Below are positions 17,934 through 27,107 of a stretch of 64,000 nucleotides of DNA, piece by piece. The stretch lies in the NCBI RefSeq assembly GCF_012163145.1, contig NZ_JAAVTX010000004.1:310001-374000 (forward strand), in the 5' to 3' direction. Origin of the DNA: Falsiroseomonas frigidaquae (GTDB lineage: Bacteria > Pseudomonadota > Alphaproteobacteria > Acetobacterales > Acetobacteraceae). Numbering within the stretch: the first letter of the stretch is position 1; each line of letters opens with the position of its first letter. The notes under the pieces are model-generated. The model did no database searches and was not told the DNA's origin. It saw only the letters and a list, made by a program, of their open reading frames with translations. Position numbers and translations under genes: made by a program.

Positions 17934-18880
17934 GGGCCTTCACCTATGAGCGCGCCGCGACGCCGCAGGACGCGGCCGCGGCGCTGGCCGGCCACCCGCA
18001 GGCCCGCTTCATCGCCGGCGGCACCAACCTGCTGGACCTGATGAAGCTGCAGATCGAGGCGCCGACGCATCTGGTGGATGTGAACCACCTCGGCCTCGAC
18101 CGCATCGAGCCGACGCCGGAAGGCGGCCTGCGGATCGGCGCGCTGGTGCGGAATACGGACCTGGCGGCGGATGCGCGGGTGCGGCGGGATTATGCGGTGC
18201 TGTCCCGCGCGCTGCTAGCCGGCGCCTCCGGCCAGCTTCGCAACAAGGCGACCACGGCGGGCAATCTGCTGCAACGCACGCGCTGCCCGTATTTCTACGA
18301 CACCGACCAACCCTGCAACAAACGCCAGCCCGGCAGCGGCTGCGGCGCCCTGCAGGGCTATTCGCGCCAGCTTGCCGTGATCGGCGGCAGCGAATCCTGC
18401 ATCGCCACCCACCCCTCCGACATGGCGGTGGCGATGCGGGCGCTGGATGCGGTGGTGGAGACGATCCGCGCCGATGGCAGCGCACGCGCCATCCCGATCG
18501 CCGATTTTCACCTGCTGCCCGGCGACACGCCGCATCTGGAGACGGTGCTGGAGCAGGGCGAGCTGATCACCGCCGTCACCCTGCCGCCGCCGGTCGGCGG
18601 GCGGCAGGTGTATCGGAAGGTGCGCGACCGCGCCTCCTACGCCTTCGCGCTGATCTCGGTGGCCGCGGTGCTGCAGCCGGATGGCACGGGGCGCGTGGCG
18701 CTGGGCGGCGTGGCGCCGAAGCCCTGGCGGGTGGCGGCGGCTGACGCCGCGCTGCCGCAGGGCGCGCAGGCGGTGGCATCCGCGCTGCTACAAGGCGCGG
18801 CGCCGCGGCCGGACAATGCCTTCAAGCTATTGCTGGCGGAACGCACCCTTGCCGCGGTGCTGGCGGAAGGAAGGGCCTGA
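17930..18880 (+). CDS. Aldehyde oxidoreductase FAD subunit (PaoB/YagS-like)
   Basis: FAD-binding middle subunit (316 aa) of the molybdenum hydroxylase. The N-terminal FAD domain has [13 protein letters not shown] near 24-36, and [19 protein letters not shown] near 100. A cysteine cluster follows ([23 protein letters not shown]), as in PaoB, which carries an extra [4Fe-4S] cluster not present in xanthine dehydrogenases. The C-terminal CO-dehydrogenase-flavoprotein domain covers about 205-310. ATG 17930 overlaps the stop of the preceding gene. Confidence 0.92.
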   Translation: MRAFTYERAATPQDAAAALAGHPQARFIAGGTNLLDLMKLQIEAPTHLVDVNHLGLDRIEPTPEGGLRIGALVRNTDLAADARVRRDYAVLSRALLAGASGQLRNKATTAGNLLQRTRCPYFYDTDQPCNKRQPGSGCGALQGYSRQLAVIGGSESCIATHPSDMAVAMRALDAVVETIRADGSARAIPIADFHLLPGDTPHLETVLEQGELITAVTLPPPVGGRQVYRKVRDRASYAFALISVAAVLQPDGTGRVALGGVAPKPWRVAAADAALPQGAQAVASALLQGAAPRPDNAFKLLLAERTLAAVLAEGRA

Positions 18881-18883
18881 GCC

Positions 18884-21070
18884 ATGAAGTTCGACACCGC
18901 CGCCACCACCAACCCGATCGACCGCCTGCGCATCATCGGCCAGCCGGCGGACCGCATCGATGGCAGGCTCAAGACCACCGGCACCGCGCCCTATGCATAC
19001 GAACGCCAGGACATCCCGGGCGACATGGCGCATGCCTATGTGGTCGTCGCCGGCATCGCCAAGGGCCGCATCGGCGCCATGACGCTGGAGGATGCGCAGG
19101 CCGCCCCCGGCGTGCTCGCCATCGTCACCGCCGCCAATGCGGGGGAGCTCGGCCAGGGCAAGATGAACACGGCCCGGCTGCTCGGCGGGCCGCATGTGGA
19201 GCACTACCACCAGGCCATCGCCGTGGTCGTGGCCGAGAGCTTCGAACAGGCGCGGGAGGCCGCGCAGGCGATCCGCGTAACCTGGCTGCCCGAGGAAGGT
19301 AATTACGACCTGGCCGCCGCCCGCACCGCCATGGGCGATGCGGGGCAGGAGGATGATACGCGCGTCGGCGATTTCGAAGCCGGCTTCGCCAGCGCACCGG
19401 TGCAGCTCGATGCCACCTACACCACGCCGGACCAGACCCATGCGATGATGGAGCCGCATGCGACCATCGCCGCCTGGGATGGCGGCAGCCTGACGGTCTG
19501 GTGCTCGAACCAGATGGTCGCCTGGACCCGTGGCGACCTGGCCCTCACGCTGGGGCTGGAGAAGGAGAAGGTGCGGCTGGTCTCGCCCTATGTCGGCGGC
19601 GGCTTCGGCGGCAAGCTGTTCCTGCGGGCCGATACCGTGCTGGCGGCCCTTGCTGCCCGCGCCACCGGGCGGCCCGTGAAGCTGGCCCTGCCTCGGCCAC
19701 TGATCGCCAACAACACGACCCACCGCCCCGCCACCATCCAGCGCATCCGCATCGGCGCGGGGCGTGACGGGCGGATCGCCGCGATTGCGCATGAAAGCTG
19801 GTCCGGCAACCTGAAGGGCGGTGACCCGGAAACCGCGGTGGACCAGACCAAGCTGCTCTATGCCGGCGCCCACCGCCTGACCGGCCTGCGGTTGGCCGAG
19901 CTGGACCTGCCGGAGGGCAATTCCATGCGCGCCCCCGGCGAGGCGCCCGGCATGATGGCGCTGGAGATCGCGATGGATGAGATGGCGGAGAAGCTGGGCA
20001 TGGACCCGGTGGAATTCCGCATCCTGAACGACACCCAGGTCGATCCCGCCGATCCGTCCCGCCCCTTCTCCCAGCGCCAGCTTGTCGAATGCCTGCGCCG
20101 GGGTGCCGAGCGTTTCGGCTGGTCGCGCCGCCAGGCGCGGCCCGGCCAGGTGCGGGAGGGTAGCTGGCTGGTCGGATTCGGCATGGCGGCCGGGTTCCGC
20201 AACAACCTGCAGACCAAATCCGCCGCGCGGGTGCGGCTGGATGGCGATGGCGGCGTGATCGTCGAGACCGACATGACCGATATCGGCACCGGCAGCTACA
20301 CCATCCTCGCCCAGACCGCGGCGGAGATGATGGGCGTTGCGCTGGACCGGGTGGCGGTGCGGCTGGGCGATTCGGATTTCCCGGCCTCGGCCGGATCAGG
20401 CGGCCAATGGGGCGCCAACAACTCCACCGCCGGCGTCTATGCCGCCTGCGTGAAGCTGCGGGAGGCGGTGGCCCAGGCGCTCGGCTTCAACGCCAGCGAT
20501 GCGGTGTTCGAGGATGGCGAGGTCCGCCTCGGCAACCGCGCCGTCCCCTTGGCGGAGGCCGGGGCACTGTCGGCGGAGGATCGCATCGAATACGGCGACC
20601 TCGCCAAGCGCTACCAGCAATCCACCTTCGCCGGCCATTTCGTGGAGGTCGCGGTGGATGCCGCGACCGGGGAGGTGCGGGTGCGGCGCATGCTGGCGGT
20701 GTGTGCCGCCGGGCGCATCCTCAACCCGAAGACCGCGCGCAGCCAGGTGATCGGCGCCATGACCATGGGCGTCGGCGCTGCGCTGATGGAGGAGCTGGCG
20801 GTGGACACAAGCCGCGGCTTCTTCGTGAACCACGATCTGGCGGGCTACGAGGTGCCGGTGCATGCCGACATCCCGCACCAGGAGGTGATCTTCCTGGACG
20901 AGACGGACCCCCTCTCCTCCCCCATGAAGGCGAAGGGGGTGGGGGAGCTGGGGCTGTGCGGCGTCGGCGCGGCGGTGGCGAATGCCGTCTACAACGCGAC
21001 GGGCGTGCGGGTGCGGGACTATCCGGTCACGCTGGACAAGCATCTGGCGAGGCTGCCGGCGGTGGCGTGA
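18884..21070 (+). CDS. Aldehyde/xanthine-type oxidoreductase molybdenum subunit (PaoC/YagR-like)
   Basis: Catalytic subunit (728 aa) carrying the molybdenum cofactor, expected to oxidise aromatic or other aldehydes to acids with water as oxygen donor. Features: a domain-1 start near residues 20-125, a MoCo-binding region with PYVGGGFGGKL (about 240-250), SMRAPGEAPGMMALE (about 345-360), GSGGQWGANNSTAG (about 500-515), and a C-terminal KAKGVGELGLCGVGAAVANA containing the catalytic Glu. It begins three bases after the FAD subunit stop. The usual maturation factor (PaoD/XdhC-like) is not in the next positions, so it must act from elsewhere. Confidence 0.92.
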   Translation: MKFDTAATTNPIDRLRIIGQPADRIDGRLKTTGTAPYAYERQDIPGDMAHAYVVVAGIAKGRIGAMTLEDAQAAPGVLAIVTAANAGELGQGKMNTARLLGGPHVEHYHQAIAVVVAESFEQAREAAQAIRVTWLPEEGNYDLAAARTAMGDAGQEDDTRVGDFEAGFASAPVQLDATYTTPDQTHAMMEPHATIAAWDGGSLTVWCSNQMVAWTRGDLALTLGLEKEKVRLVSPYVGGGFGGKLFLRADTVLAALAARATGRPVKLALPRPLIANNTTHRPATIQRIRIGAGRDGRIAAIAHESWSGNLKGGDPETAVDQTKLLYAGAHRLTGLRLAELDLPEGNSMRAPGEAPGMMALEIAMDEMAEKLGMDPVEFRILNDTQVDPADPSRPFSQRQLVECLRRGAERFGWSRRQARPGQVREGSWLVGFGMAAGFRNNLQTKSAARVRLDGDGGVIVETDMTDIGTGSYTILAQTAAEMMGVALDRVAVRLGDSDFPASAGSGGQWGANNSTAGVYAACVKLREAVAQALGFNASDAVFEDGEVRLGNRAVPLAEAGALSAEDRIEYGDLAKRYQQSTFAGHFVEVAVDAATGEVRVRRMLAVCAAGRILNPKTARSQVIGAMTMGVGAALMEELAVDTSRGFFVNHDLAGYEVPVHADIPHQEVIFLDETDPLSSPMKAKGVGELGLCGVGAAVANAVYNATGVRVRDYPVTLDKHLARLPAVA

Positions 21071-21108
21071 GAGGAGCGGGAGCGGGCGGGCGGTCCCCCC
21101 TCACCCAA

Positions 21109-21135
21109 CCCTCTCCCCCCTGTGGGTGGAGAGGG
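21109..21135. terminator. Bidirectional hairpin between convergent paoC-like and oxyR genes
   Basis: CCCTCTCC (21109-21116) pairs with GGAGAGGG (21128-21135). It lies between two convergent stops (21070 and 21151) in a C-rich segment resembling the dispersed CCCTCACCC...CCCTCTCC intergenic repeats of high-GC genomes. Confidence 0.5.
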
Positions 21136-21150
21136 CTTTCGGGCGGTTGG

Positions 21151-22062
21151 CTACGCCAGCGCCGCCGCCACCACGGGCGCAAGCCCGGCGAATTCGGCGG
21201 AGCGCGGGCTGCGTGGCCGCCAGGCCAACGCCAGCATCCGCCCCGGCGCGGCGGCGCCATCCAGCCGGCGGACCTCCACCGGGCTGTCGCCCAGCACACC
21301 GCCATCGATGGCAAGCTGCGGCAGCAGCGTGACGCCCAGATTGCCGGCCACCATCTGCACCAGCGTGTGCAGGCTGGTGGCGGCGAAGCCTTCATCGCCG
21401 GAATTGGCCAAGCCGCGCGGCAGGCCGCAGGCGGCCTCGGCATGGGCGCGCAGGCAGTGGCCATCCTCCAGCAGCAGCAGGCGTTCCCCGGCCAGGGCGG
21501 CCACCGGGACCGAATCGCGGTTGGCCAGATGGTGGCCGCGCGGCAGGGCGACGCGGAACGGGTCCTCCGCCAGCGGCAGAGTCTCCATGGTGCCGGCCGC
21601 CGGCAGCGCCAGCAGCAGCAGGTCCAGCCGCCCGGCCTCCAGCCCCGCCACCAGGCGTTCCGTCAGATCCTCCCGCAGCCACAGCCGCAGGCGCGGATAG
21701 GCGGCGCGCAAGGCGGGCATCAGGCGGGGCAGCAGGAAGGGGCCGATGGTGGGGATCACGCCGAGGCGTAGCGGACCCGAATGCGGGTCCCGCGCCATCG
21801 CCGCGGTTTCCGCCACCGCCTCCAGTGCGGCCAGCGCCGTACGGGCGCGGGCCACCAGTTCCAGGCCGAGCGGCGTGAAGACCGGCCGCTTCACCGCCGT
21901 GCCGCGTTCCAGCAGGGCGGCCGCCAATTGCCGTTCCAGCGCGATCAGCCCGGCCGAGAGGGTGGATTGCGTGACCGCGCAGGCCGCCGCCGCCCGGCCG
22001 AAATGGCCATGGTCGGCGAGCGCGACCAGGTAGCGGAGCTGTTGCGGGCTGGGCAGGAGCAT
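21151..22062 (-). CDS. oxyR: LysR-family peroxide sensor OxyR
   Basis: Redox-sensing transcription regulator of 303 aa. The N-terminal winged-helix LysR domain (about 1-62) has QQLRYLVALADHGHFGRAA and TQSTLSAGLIALE. The effector domain (about 95-300) contains C203 and C212 in EDGHCLRAHAEAAC, with the same nine-residue spacing as Cys199 and Cys208 of E. coli OxyR, which form the H2O2-induced disulfide. It is divergent from ahpC-ahpD across about 130 bases, the arrangement expected for direct control of the peroxidase genes. Confidence 0.95.
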   Translation of the reverse strand: MLLPSPQQLRYLVALADHGHFGRAAAACAVTQSTLSAGLIALERQLAAALLERGTAVKRPVFTPLGLELVARARTALAALEAVAETAAMARDPHSGPLRLGVIPTIGPFLLPRLMPALRAAYPRLRLWLREDLTERLVAGLEAGRLDLLLLALPAAGTMETLPLAEDPFRVALPRGHHLANRDSVPVAALAGERLLLLEDGHCLRAHAEAACGLPRGLANSGDEGFAATSLHTLVQMVAGNLGVTLLPQLAIDGGVLGDSPVEVRRLDGAAAPGRMLALAWRPRSPRSAEFAGLAPVVAAALA

Positions 22063-22067
22063 GATCG

Positions 22068-22097
22068 ATAGAACCGATTGAAACCTGGAAAACTATT
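22068..22097. promoter_or_regulatory. Candidate OxyR operator in the oxyR-ahpC divergent region
   Basis: ATAG at 22068 and CTAT at 22094-22097 bracket an AT-rich 30-base dyad just upstream of the oxyR start and about 95 bases before ahpC. These are the outer tetranucleotides of the ATAG-N7-CTAT OxyR element, but the spacing is not canonical, so this is a weak prediction. Confidence 0.3.
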
Positions 22098-22191
22098 CAT
22101 TGGCACGCTTTGCTGCACTGCGCCATATCACGGCTGTGGCGGCGCAAGCCGTGACGATATCCCGCGAAAATCCTCCCCAGGAGATCACCGC

Positions 22192-22767
22192 ATGCTGACC
22201 GTTGGCGACAAGTTCCCGGCCTTCAAGCTCACCGCCGTCAAGGGTGGCAAGGAAGGCCTGCTCGGCCCGGGCAAGTCCTTCACCGAGATCACGGAGACGA
22301 CGGATTCCGGCAAGTGGAAGGTCGTGTTCTTCTGGCCGAAGGACTTCACCTTCATCTGCCCGACCGAAATCGCCGCCTTCGGCAAGCTGAACGGCGAGTT
22401 CGCCGACCGTGACACCGTGCTGTACGGCGCCTCCACGGACAGCGAGTTCGTGCACCTGAACTGGCGCGTCTACAACGAGGACATCCGCAACCTCGAGATC
22501 CCGATGCTCGCCGACACCAAGCGCGAGCTGTCCGAGGCGCTCGGCATCCTCGACAAGAACGAGGGCGTGCCGCTGCGCGCGACCTTCATCGTCGATCCGG
22601 AGGGCACGATCCAGTGGGCCGCCGTGAACGGCCTGAACGTCGGCCGCAACCCGCAGGAAGTGCTGCGCGTGCTCGACGCCTTGCAGACGGATGAGCTGTG
22701 CCCCTGCAACTGGGAGAAGGGCAAGGATGTCCTGAAGCCGCAGGAACTGTTCGAAAAGGCGGCTTGA
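22192..22767 (+). CDS. ahpC: Alkyl hydroperoxide reductase AhpC (peroxiredoxin)
   Basis: Typical 2-Cys peroxiredoxin of 191 aa that reduces H2O2, organic peroxides and peroxynitrite. The peroxidatic cysteine C56 lies in DFTFICPTE; C170 and C172 near the C-terminus (ELCPCNW) match the two resolving cysteines of the mycobacterial AhpC type, which is reduced by AhpD rather than AhpF. The start is ATG 22192 with AGGAG at 22179-22183; the longer upstream frame crosses the promoter. ahpD follows 142 bases later, separated by two hairpins. OxyR control is expected from the divergent neighbour. Confidence 0.96.
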   Translation: MLTVGDKFPAFKLTAVKGGKEGLLGPGKSFTEITETTDSGKWKVVFFWPKDFTFICPTEIAAFGKLNGEFADRDTVLYGASTDSEFVHLNWRVYNEDIRNLEIPMLADTKRELSEALGILDKNEGVPLRATFIVDPEGTIQWAAVNGLNVGRNPQEVLRVLDALQTDELCPCNWEKGKDVLKPQELFEKAA

Positions 22768-22773
22768 TTTTGT

Positions 22774-22817
22774 CGTTCACGCAGCCAGCCGCCACACCAA
22801 CCCTGGCTGCATGAACG
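22774..22817 (+). terminator. Long imperfect hairpin downstream of ahpC
   Basis: A 15-base stem with a single C.A mismatch (22774-22788 against 22803-22817, core GCAGCCAG/CTGGCTGC) closes a 14-base loop, starting six bases after the ahpC stop. Four bases further on is a second hairpin. It could attenuate or process the ahpC-ahpD transcript, or protect the ahpC 3' end. Confidence 0.5.
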
Positions 22818-22820
22818 AAC

Positions 22821-22839
22821 GGGGGGCAATCAGCCCCCC
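22821..22839 (+). terminator. Second hairpin between ahpC and ahpD
   Basis: GGGGGGC (22821-22827) pairs perfectly with GCCCCCC (22833-22839) around the loop AATCA. No T-run follows, so it probably gives partial termination or transcript stabilisation rather than a hard stop. Confidence 0.45.
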
Positions 22840-22909
22840 GTAAGCCCCCCGATCTCCCTCGCCTGCGGCGCGGGAGATATTCGTCGCGCCAGATGCAAGG
22901 TTCCTTCCC

Positions 22910-23458
22910 ATGTCCCTCGAAGCCATCCGCGCCCGCCTGCCCGAATACGCCAAGGACCTGAAGCTGAACCTCGGTTCGCTGGCTTCCGAGCCGGTGCTGA
23001 ACCAGCAGCAGCGCGCCGGCACCTTCGTCGCCTCCGCCATCGCCAGCCGCAATGCGGAGCTGACCGCCGCGATGGTCGCCGAATTCGGCGCACAGCTTTC
23101 GCCTGAGGCGCTGACCGCCGCCAAGGCCGCGGCCGCCATCATGGGCATGAACAACGTCTACTATCGCTTCACCCACCTGGTCGGCGGCGACTACGCGAGC
23201 ATGCCGGCGAAGCTGCGCATGAACGTCATGGCCAAGCCGGGCGTGGACAAGGTGGATTTCGAGCTGTGGTCGCTCGCCGTCTCGGCCATCAATGGCTGCG
23301 GCATGTGCATGGAAAGCCATGAGAAGATCGTGCTGCATGGCGGGCTGACCAAGGAACAGGTGCAGGCCTCCGTCCGCATCGCCGCCGTGGTGCACGCCAC
23401 CGCCGCGACGCTGGACGCCGAGGATGCGGTGGCCGGCGAGATCCGCGCCGCCGCCTGA
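22910..23458 (+). CDS. ahpD: Alkylhydroperoxidase AhpD
   Basis: Thioredoxin-like all-helical protein (182 aa) of the carboxymuconolactone-decarboxylase/AhpD family; it reduces oxidised AhpC, using dihydrolipoamide in mycobacteria. The proton-relay and redox residues are present at E118, C130, C133 ([12 protein letters not shown]) and H137, the same numbers as in Mycobacterium tuberculosis AhpD. The start ATG 22910 follows a short AAGGTTCC region. It pairs with the upstream ahpC and the divergent oxyR as one peroxide-defence locus. Confidence 0.95.
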   Translation: MSLEAIRARLPEYAKDLKLNLGSLASEPVLNQQQRAGTFVASAIASRNAELTAAMVAEFGAQLSPEALTAAKAAAAIMGMNNVYYRFTHLVGGDYASMPAKLRMNVMAKPGVDKVDFELWSLAVSAINGCGMCMESHEKIVLHGGLTKEQVQASVRIAAVVHATAATLDAEDAVAGEIRAAA

Positions 23459-23535
23459 ACCCGGCATGCGGCGGCGCCCGAATTGGGCGCCGGCCGTATA
23501 CGGTTTCGCAATACCCGCGCCGCTAGGATGCGGCG

Positions 23536-25068
23536 ATGGCTCATCCCCGCTCCCTCGGCGATCGCGAGAGATTCGTCGCTTTCGCCTTCGCCGCGGCGGA
23601 TCTGCTGGTGGAAGTCGGCAGCGACGGCCGCATCGGCTTCGCGGCCGGCGCCTTCCGCGCGCGGCTCGGCCAGACGCCCGAGAGCTTCATCGGCACCGAC
23701 CCGATCCGCCTGATCGCGCCGGAAGACCGCGCCGCCTTCGCCACCGCACTCGCACTGCTGCCCGGCCGGGGGCGCCTGGCGCCCACCGCCTTCCGGCTGG
23801 CGGATGTCGAGCACACGCCCTTCTCCGTCTCCGGCCTGCACATGCTGTCGGCCGAGACCCAGGCGCGGCTCTGCCTGTGCTTCTCCCCCCTGCCCGCGCC
23901 GCCCGACCTGCGCCCCGCCGATGGCCCCGCTTTGCTGCGGGAAGCCGAGCAGCGCCTGCGCGCCGGCCATGCGGATCGGCTGGCCTTGATCGACCTGGGC
24001 ACCGCCCGCGCCTCCGCCACCGAGATGCTGGAGCGGGCGCTGCGGGAGGAGGCGGGTCCGGAAGCCCTGGCCGCCGAACTCGCCCCCGGCCGCTACGGCC
24101 TGCTGCCCGGGGAAGGCCAGTCGCTGCCTGAGCTCGGCCCGCTGGCCCGGCGGCTGGAGGATCTGCTGGGCACCGAGGCCGGCAGCGTCGCCATCACCAC
24201 CATCTCCCTGGCCGGTGGCGGGCTGACACCGGCCCAGGCCGCCCGCGCCCTGCGCTACGGGCTGGGCACTTTCGTCCGCCTCGGCGCGGCGGGGCTGCGA
24301 AATGCCGGCTTCGAGGATGGGCTGTCCGGCGTGGTGGCGAAGGTGACGGAACGCGCCGGCGTGCTGCGGCGGATCATCGCCGCGCGCCAGTTCCGCCTGG
24401 ATTTCCAGCCGATCGTCCACCTCGCCACCCGCCGCCTGCATCACCATGAGGCGCTGCTGCGGCTGGAGCCGGGAGTGCTGGCGCCTGGCGAGGGGCCGCA
24501 GGAGTTCGTCTCCCTCGCCGAGACGATCGGGCTGACGGAGGAGCTGGACCTGGCGGTCGCCACCATGGCGATCGCCGCCGCCAATGCGGTGCCGGATGGG
24601 CAGCACCTCGCCTTCAACATCTCCGGCCTCTCGGCGCAGTCGGTCGGCTTCCGGCGGCGCCTGCATGCGCTGCTGAACCGGGACCCGCGCGGCGCAAGGC
24701 GGGTGATGGTGGAGCTGACCGAATCGGCCGAGATCGAGGATGAGGATGCCGCCGCCCTCACGCTGCGCGGCCTCCGCGCCCGCGGCGTGCCGATCTGCAT
24801 CGATGATTTCGGCGCCGGCGCGGCCGCCTTCCGCTACCTCAAATCCTTCCCCGCCGACTACGTGAAGGTCGATGGCAGCTACGTGCAGGCGGCGCTGACC
24901 AGCGACCGCGACCGGAGCTTCGTCGCCGCCATGGTGGACCTGTCCCTCGCGGTCGGCGCGCAGGTGGTCGCGGAGCGGATCGAGACGGAGGAAGCGGCCC
25001 TGGCGATGCAGGAACTCGGCGTGCATTACGGCCAGGGCTGGCTGTTCGGGAAGCCGGGGCCGCTATAG
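23536..25068 (+). CDS. EAL-domain cyclic di-GMP phosphodiesterase with N-terminal PAS-like region
   Basis: A 510-aa cytoplasmic protein. Residues about 10-110 look like a PAS fold (FIGTDPIRLIAPEDRAAF). A middle region (about 130-275) is not recognised. The EAL domain (about 280-508) has LDFQPIVHL, the EAL signature in HEALLRL, FNISG, ELTESAEIED, CIDDFGAG, YVKVDG, VAERIE and GQGWLFGKP. All metal and catalytic positions that can be checked (E, N, E, D/D, K, E, Q) are kept, so it should hydrolyse c-di-GMP. No GGDEF domain is present. The start ATG 23536 follows AGGATG. It could oppose the PleD-like cyclase encoded at 6.4-7.8 kb, but that is inference. Confidence 0.9.
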   Translation: MAHPRSLGDRERFVAFAFAAADLLVEVGSDGRIGFAAGAFRARLGQTPESFIGTDPIRLIAPEDRAAFATALALLPGRGRLAPTAFRLADVEHTPFSVSGLHMLSAETQARLCLCFSPLPAPPDLRPADGPALLREAEQRLRAGHADRLALIDLGTARASATEMLERALREEAGPEALAAELAPGRYGLLPGEGQSLPELGPLARRLEDLLGTEAGSVAITTISLAGGGLTPAQAARALRYGLGTFVRLGAAGLRNAGFEDGLSGVVAKVTERAGVLRRIIAARQFRLDFQPIVHLATRRLHHHEALLRLEPGVLAPGEGPQEFVSLAETIGLTEELDLAVATMAIAAANAVPDGQHLAFNISGLSAQSVGFRRRLHALLNRDPRGARRVMVELTESAEIEDEDAAALTLRGLRARGVPICIDDFGAGAAAFRYLKSFPADYVKVDGSYVQAALTSDRDRSFVAAMVDLSLAVGAQVVAERIETEEAALAMQELGVHYGQGWLFGKPGPL

Positions 25069-25196
25069 GCGGGCGGCCAGCCAAGGCGGGCGAGCGGCCC
25101 GTGGCGCATCGTTTCCCATGACCCGCGCGCTTGGCGCTGCCATCATCGGCCCATGCGGGCCGGAGCGCCCTGCCCGCGCTGCACGGAAGGACGCGC

Positions 25197-25604
25197 ATGA
25201 CCCCGGACCAGAACAAGCAGCTCATTCGCGGATTCATCGACCAGGTCATCAACCAGGGGCACCTGGACGCAGCGGGCGACTATATGGCGGAGGATGTGGT
25301 TGAGCTGGAGCCCTTCCCGGGACAGCAACCCGGCCTTGCCGGCGTGAAGGAGGTGGTGCAGGGCATGCGAAGCGCATTCCGGGACATGCACTGGACCGTG
25401 GAGGAGCAGATCGCCGAGGGCGACAAGGTGCTCACACGCTTCACCTGGACCGGCACGCACGAAGCTTCGTTCTTCGGGGTGCCGGCGACGCACCGCAAGG
25501 TCTCGGTGGGCGGCATGGTGATCGACCGGATCGAGGCGGGGAAGGTGCAGGACACGCGCATCCAGATGGACGTCTTCGGGTTGATGCGGCAACTCGGCGC
25601 CTGA
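25197..25604 (+). CDS. SnoaL-like ester cyclase family protein
   Basis: A 135-aa NTF2-fold protein of the SnoaL-like/ester-cyclase family: IRGFIDQVINQGHLDAA, a GLAGVKEVVQGMRSAF segment, WTVEEQIAEGDKVLTRFTWTGTH and the C-terminal IDRIEAGKVQDTRIQMD are all typical. Such proteins lack a fixed function; many are isomerases, cyclases or hydrolases of unknown substrate. ATG 25197 after GGAAGG is chosen over an upstream ATG at 25131, whose extension looks like promoter sequence. It stands alone between the EAL gene and the convergent lipoprotein gene. Confidence 0.85.
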   Translation: MTPDQNKQLIRGFIDQVINQGHLDAAGDYMAEDVVELEPFPGQQPGLAGVKEVVQGMRSAFRDMHWTVEEQIAEGDKVLTRFTWTGTHEASFFGVPATHRKVSVGGMVIDRIEAGKVQDTRIQMDVFGLMRQLGA

Positions 25605-25631
25605 ACGGCCGGCCGGCCCGGCCCCGCCGGA

Positions 25632-25769
25632 TCATTCGTTGTTGGTGTAGCCGGGCGCCAGGCGGTTCGCATCCGGCACCCCGGCCGGCGGGCCGCTCGG
25701 CGCGGCGCCACAGGCGGTGAGGCCGAGCGCGAGGCTGAGACAGGCGGCAAGGCAGGCGGCACGGATCAT
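25632..25769 (-). CDS. Small lipoprotein
   Basis: A 45-aa peptide with a short basic start (MIRAACLA), a hydrophobic segment and the lipobox LTAC, so the mature lipoprotein would begin at Cys20 and be only about 26 residues, rich in Pro and Gly. ATG 25767-25769 is preceded by AGGAG; an upstream in-frame start at 25853 would bury the signal peptide. It follows the TRAP permease gene by about 50 bases on the same strand. No function is recognised; small entericidin-like or attachment lipoproteins of this size are common. Confidence 0.7.
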   Translation of the reverse strand: MIRAACLAACLSLALGLTACGAAPSGPPAGVPDANRLAPGYTNNE

Positions 25770-25819
25770 GCGGGCATCTCCTGGATGCCCTTCAAACCGC
25801 CCGGAAGCATCGGAGTTCG

Positions 25820-27100
25820 TTACCCGCCGTAGCCGGCCACGCGCGGCAGCCACAGCGCGATATCCGGAAAGGCGATCAGCATGGCCGTGCCGAAGGCCAG
25901 CATCAGCATGTAGGGCAGGATGGAGCGGTTCACCTCGGCCAGCGGCGCCCCGGTGATCGCCTTGATGACCACCAGGTTCAGCGCGACGGGCGGCGAGATC
26001 AGCGCCATCTCCAGGCTCAGCGTCAGCAGGATGCCGTACCAGACCTTGTCGATGTCCAGCACGCCGAGCAGCGGCAGGATCGCCGGCATGGTCAGCAGGA
26101 TGATGGAGAAACTCTCCAGCACCAGGCCCAGCAGGAACAGCAGCACCATCATCGCGATCAGGAAGCCGGTACGCGACAGGCCGAAATCGGCGACAAGCTG
26201 CGTCAGCTCCTGCGGCACCCGCAGCTTGGTCAGCATGTAGCCGTAGATGGCGGCGCCCGCGATGATCAGCAGCAGCATGGCGGAGGTCCGCGTCGCCTCC
26301 TGCACCCCATGCACCATGTCCCGCCAGGTCAGCGTGCGGTAGATCAGCGCCGCGATCAGCAGGGCATAGATGGTGCCGGTGCCGGCCGCCTCGGTCGCGG
26401 TGAAGATGCCGAGATAGATGCCGCCGAGCACGAAGATCGGCAGCGAAAGCGACCAGCCGGCGCGGGCGAGCGCCAGGTGCACCGCCTCCGGCACCGGCTC
26501 ATCCTTCGGCACCACGGCGCGGCCTTCCGTGATGAAGCAATAGGCTGCGAACATCAGCGCCATCAGCAGCCCGGGGATCAGCCCCGCCAGGAACAGCGCG
26601 GCGACGGAGGTTTCCGTCACATAGGCATAGAGCACCATGGGTGCGGAGGGCGGGATCAGGATGCCGAGCGTGCCGCCACCCGCCACCACGCCGAAGGCAC
26701 CGCGGCGGGACATGCCGTAGCGCAGCATCTGCGGGATCGCGATCTTGCCGATGGTCAGCGCGGTGGCGACGGAGCTGCCGCTGATCGCGGCGAAGATGGT
26801 GCAGGCCGCGACGGTCGCGATGCCGACGCCGCCACGCACCCGCCGCAGCAGGGCGAAGGCGGCGTTGTAGAGGTCGTCCACCACCTTCCCGCGCACCATG
26901 ATGTGCGCCATCAGCATGAACAGCGGGATCGCCACCAGCAGGTAGCCGTCCAGCTTGCCGATCACCATTTCGCCCAGCGCCGGGACGGCGCCCTCGACGT
27001 AGAACAGCACCGCCAGCGGCAGCAGGAACAGCGCCGCGAACATCGGCATGCCAAGCCAGAGAAGGGCGATCAGCGCGCCCAGCAGCAGGAAGAAGGTCAC
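25820..27100 (-). CDS. dctM: TRAP transporter large permease DctM
   Basis: Large integral membrane subunit (426 aa, about 12 hydrophobic segments) of a tripartite ATP-independent periplasmic transporter, which uses the sodium gradient to import a bound solute. Recognised by LFMLMAHIMV, the GTLGILIPPSAPMVLYAYVTETSVAALFLAG-type loop and the C-terminal SPPVALNLVVI segment. Translation starts at GTG 27098-27100, with GGAG upstream, seven bases after the dctQ stop. Transcribed in the order dctP, dctQ, dctM. Confidence 0.94.
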   Translation of the reverse strand: MTFFLLLGALIALLWLGMPMFAALFLLPLAVLFYVEGAVPALGEMVIGKLDGYLLVAIPLFMLMAHIMVRGKVVDDLYNAAFALLRRVRGGVGIATVAACTIFAAISGSSVATALTIGKIAIPQMLRYGMSRRGAFGVVAGGGTLGILIPPSAPMVLYAYVTETSVAALFLAGLIPGLLMALMFAAYCFITEGRAVVPKDEPVPEAVHLALARAGWSLSLPIFVLGGIYLGIFTATEAAGTGTIYALLIAALIYRTLTWRDMVHGVQEATRTSAMLLLIIAGAAIYGYMLTKLRVPQELTQLVADFGLSRTGFLIAMMVLLFLLGLVLESFSIILLTMPAILPLLGVLDIDKVWYGILLTLSLEMALISPPVALNLVVIKAITGAPLAEVNRSILPYMLMLAFGTAMLIAFPDIALWLPRVAGYGG

Positions 27101-27107
27101 GCGCGCT

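Noticed and set aside
20407-21771. 454-codon plus-strand frame through paoC-like 3' end and oxyR
   Set aside because: Overlaps two well-supported genes in other frames and has a shadow-type composition.
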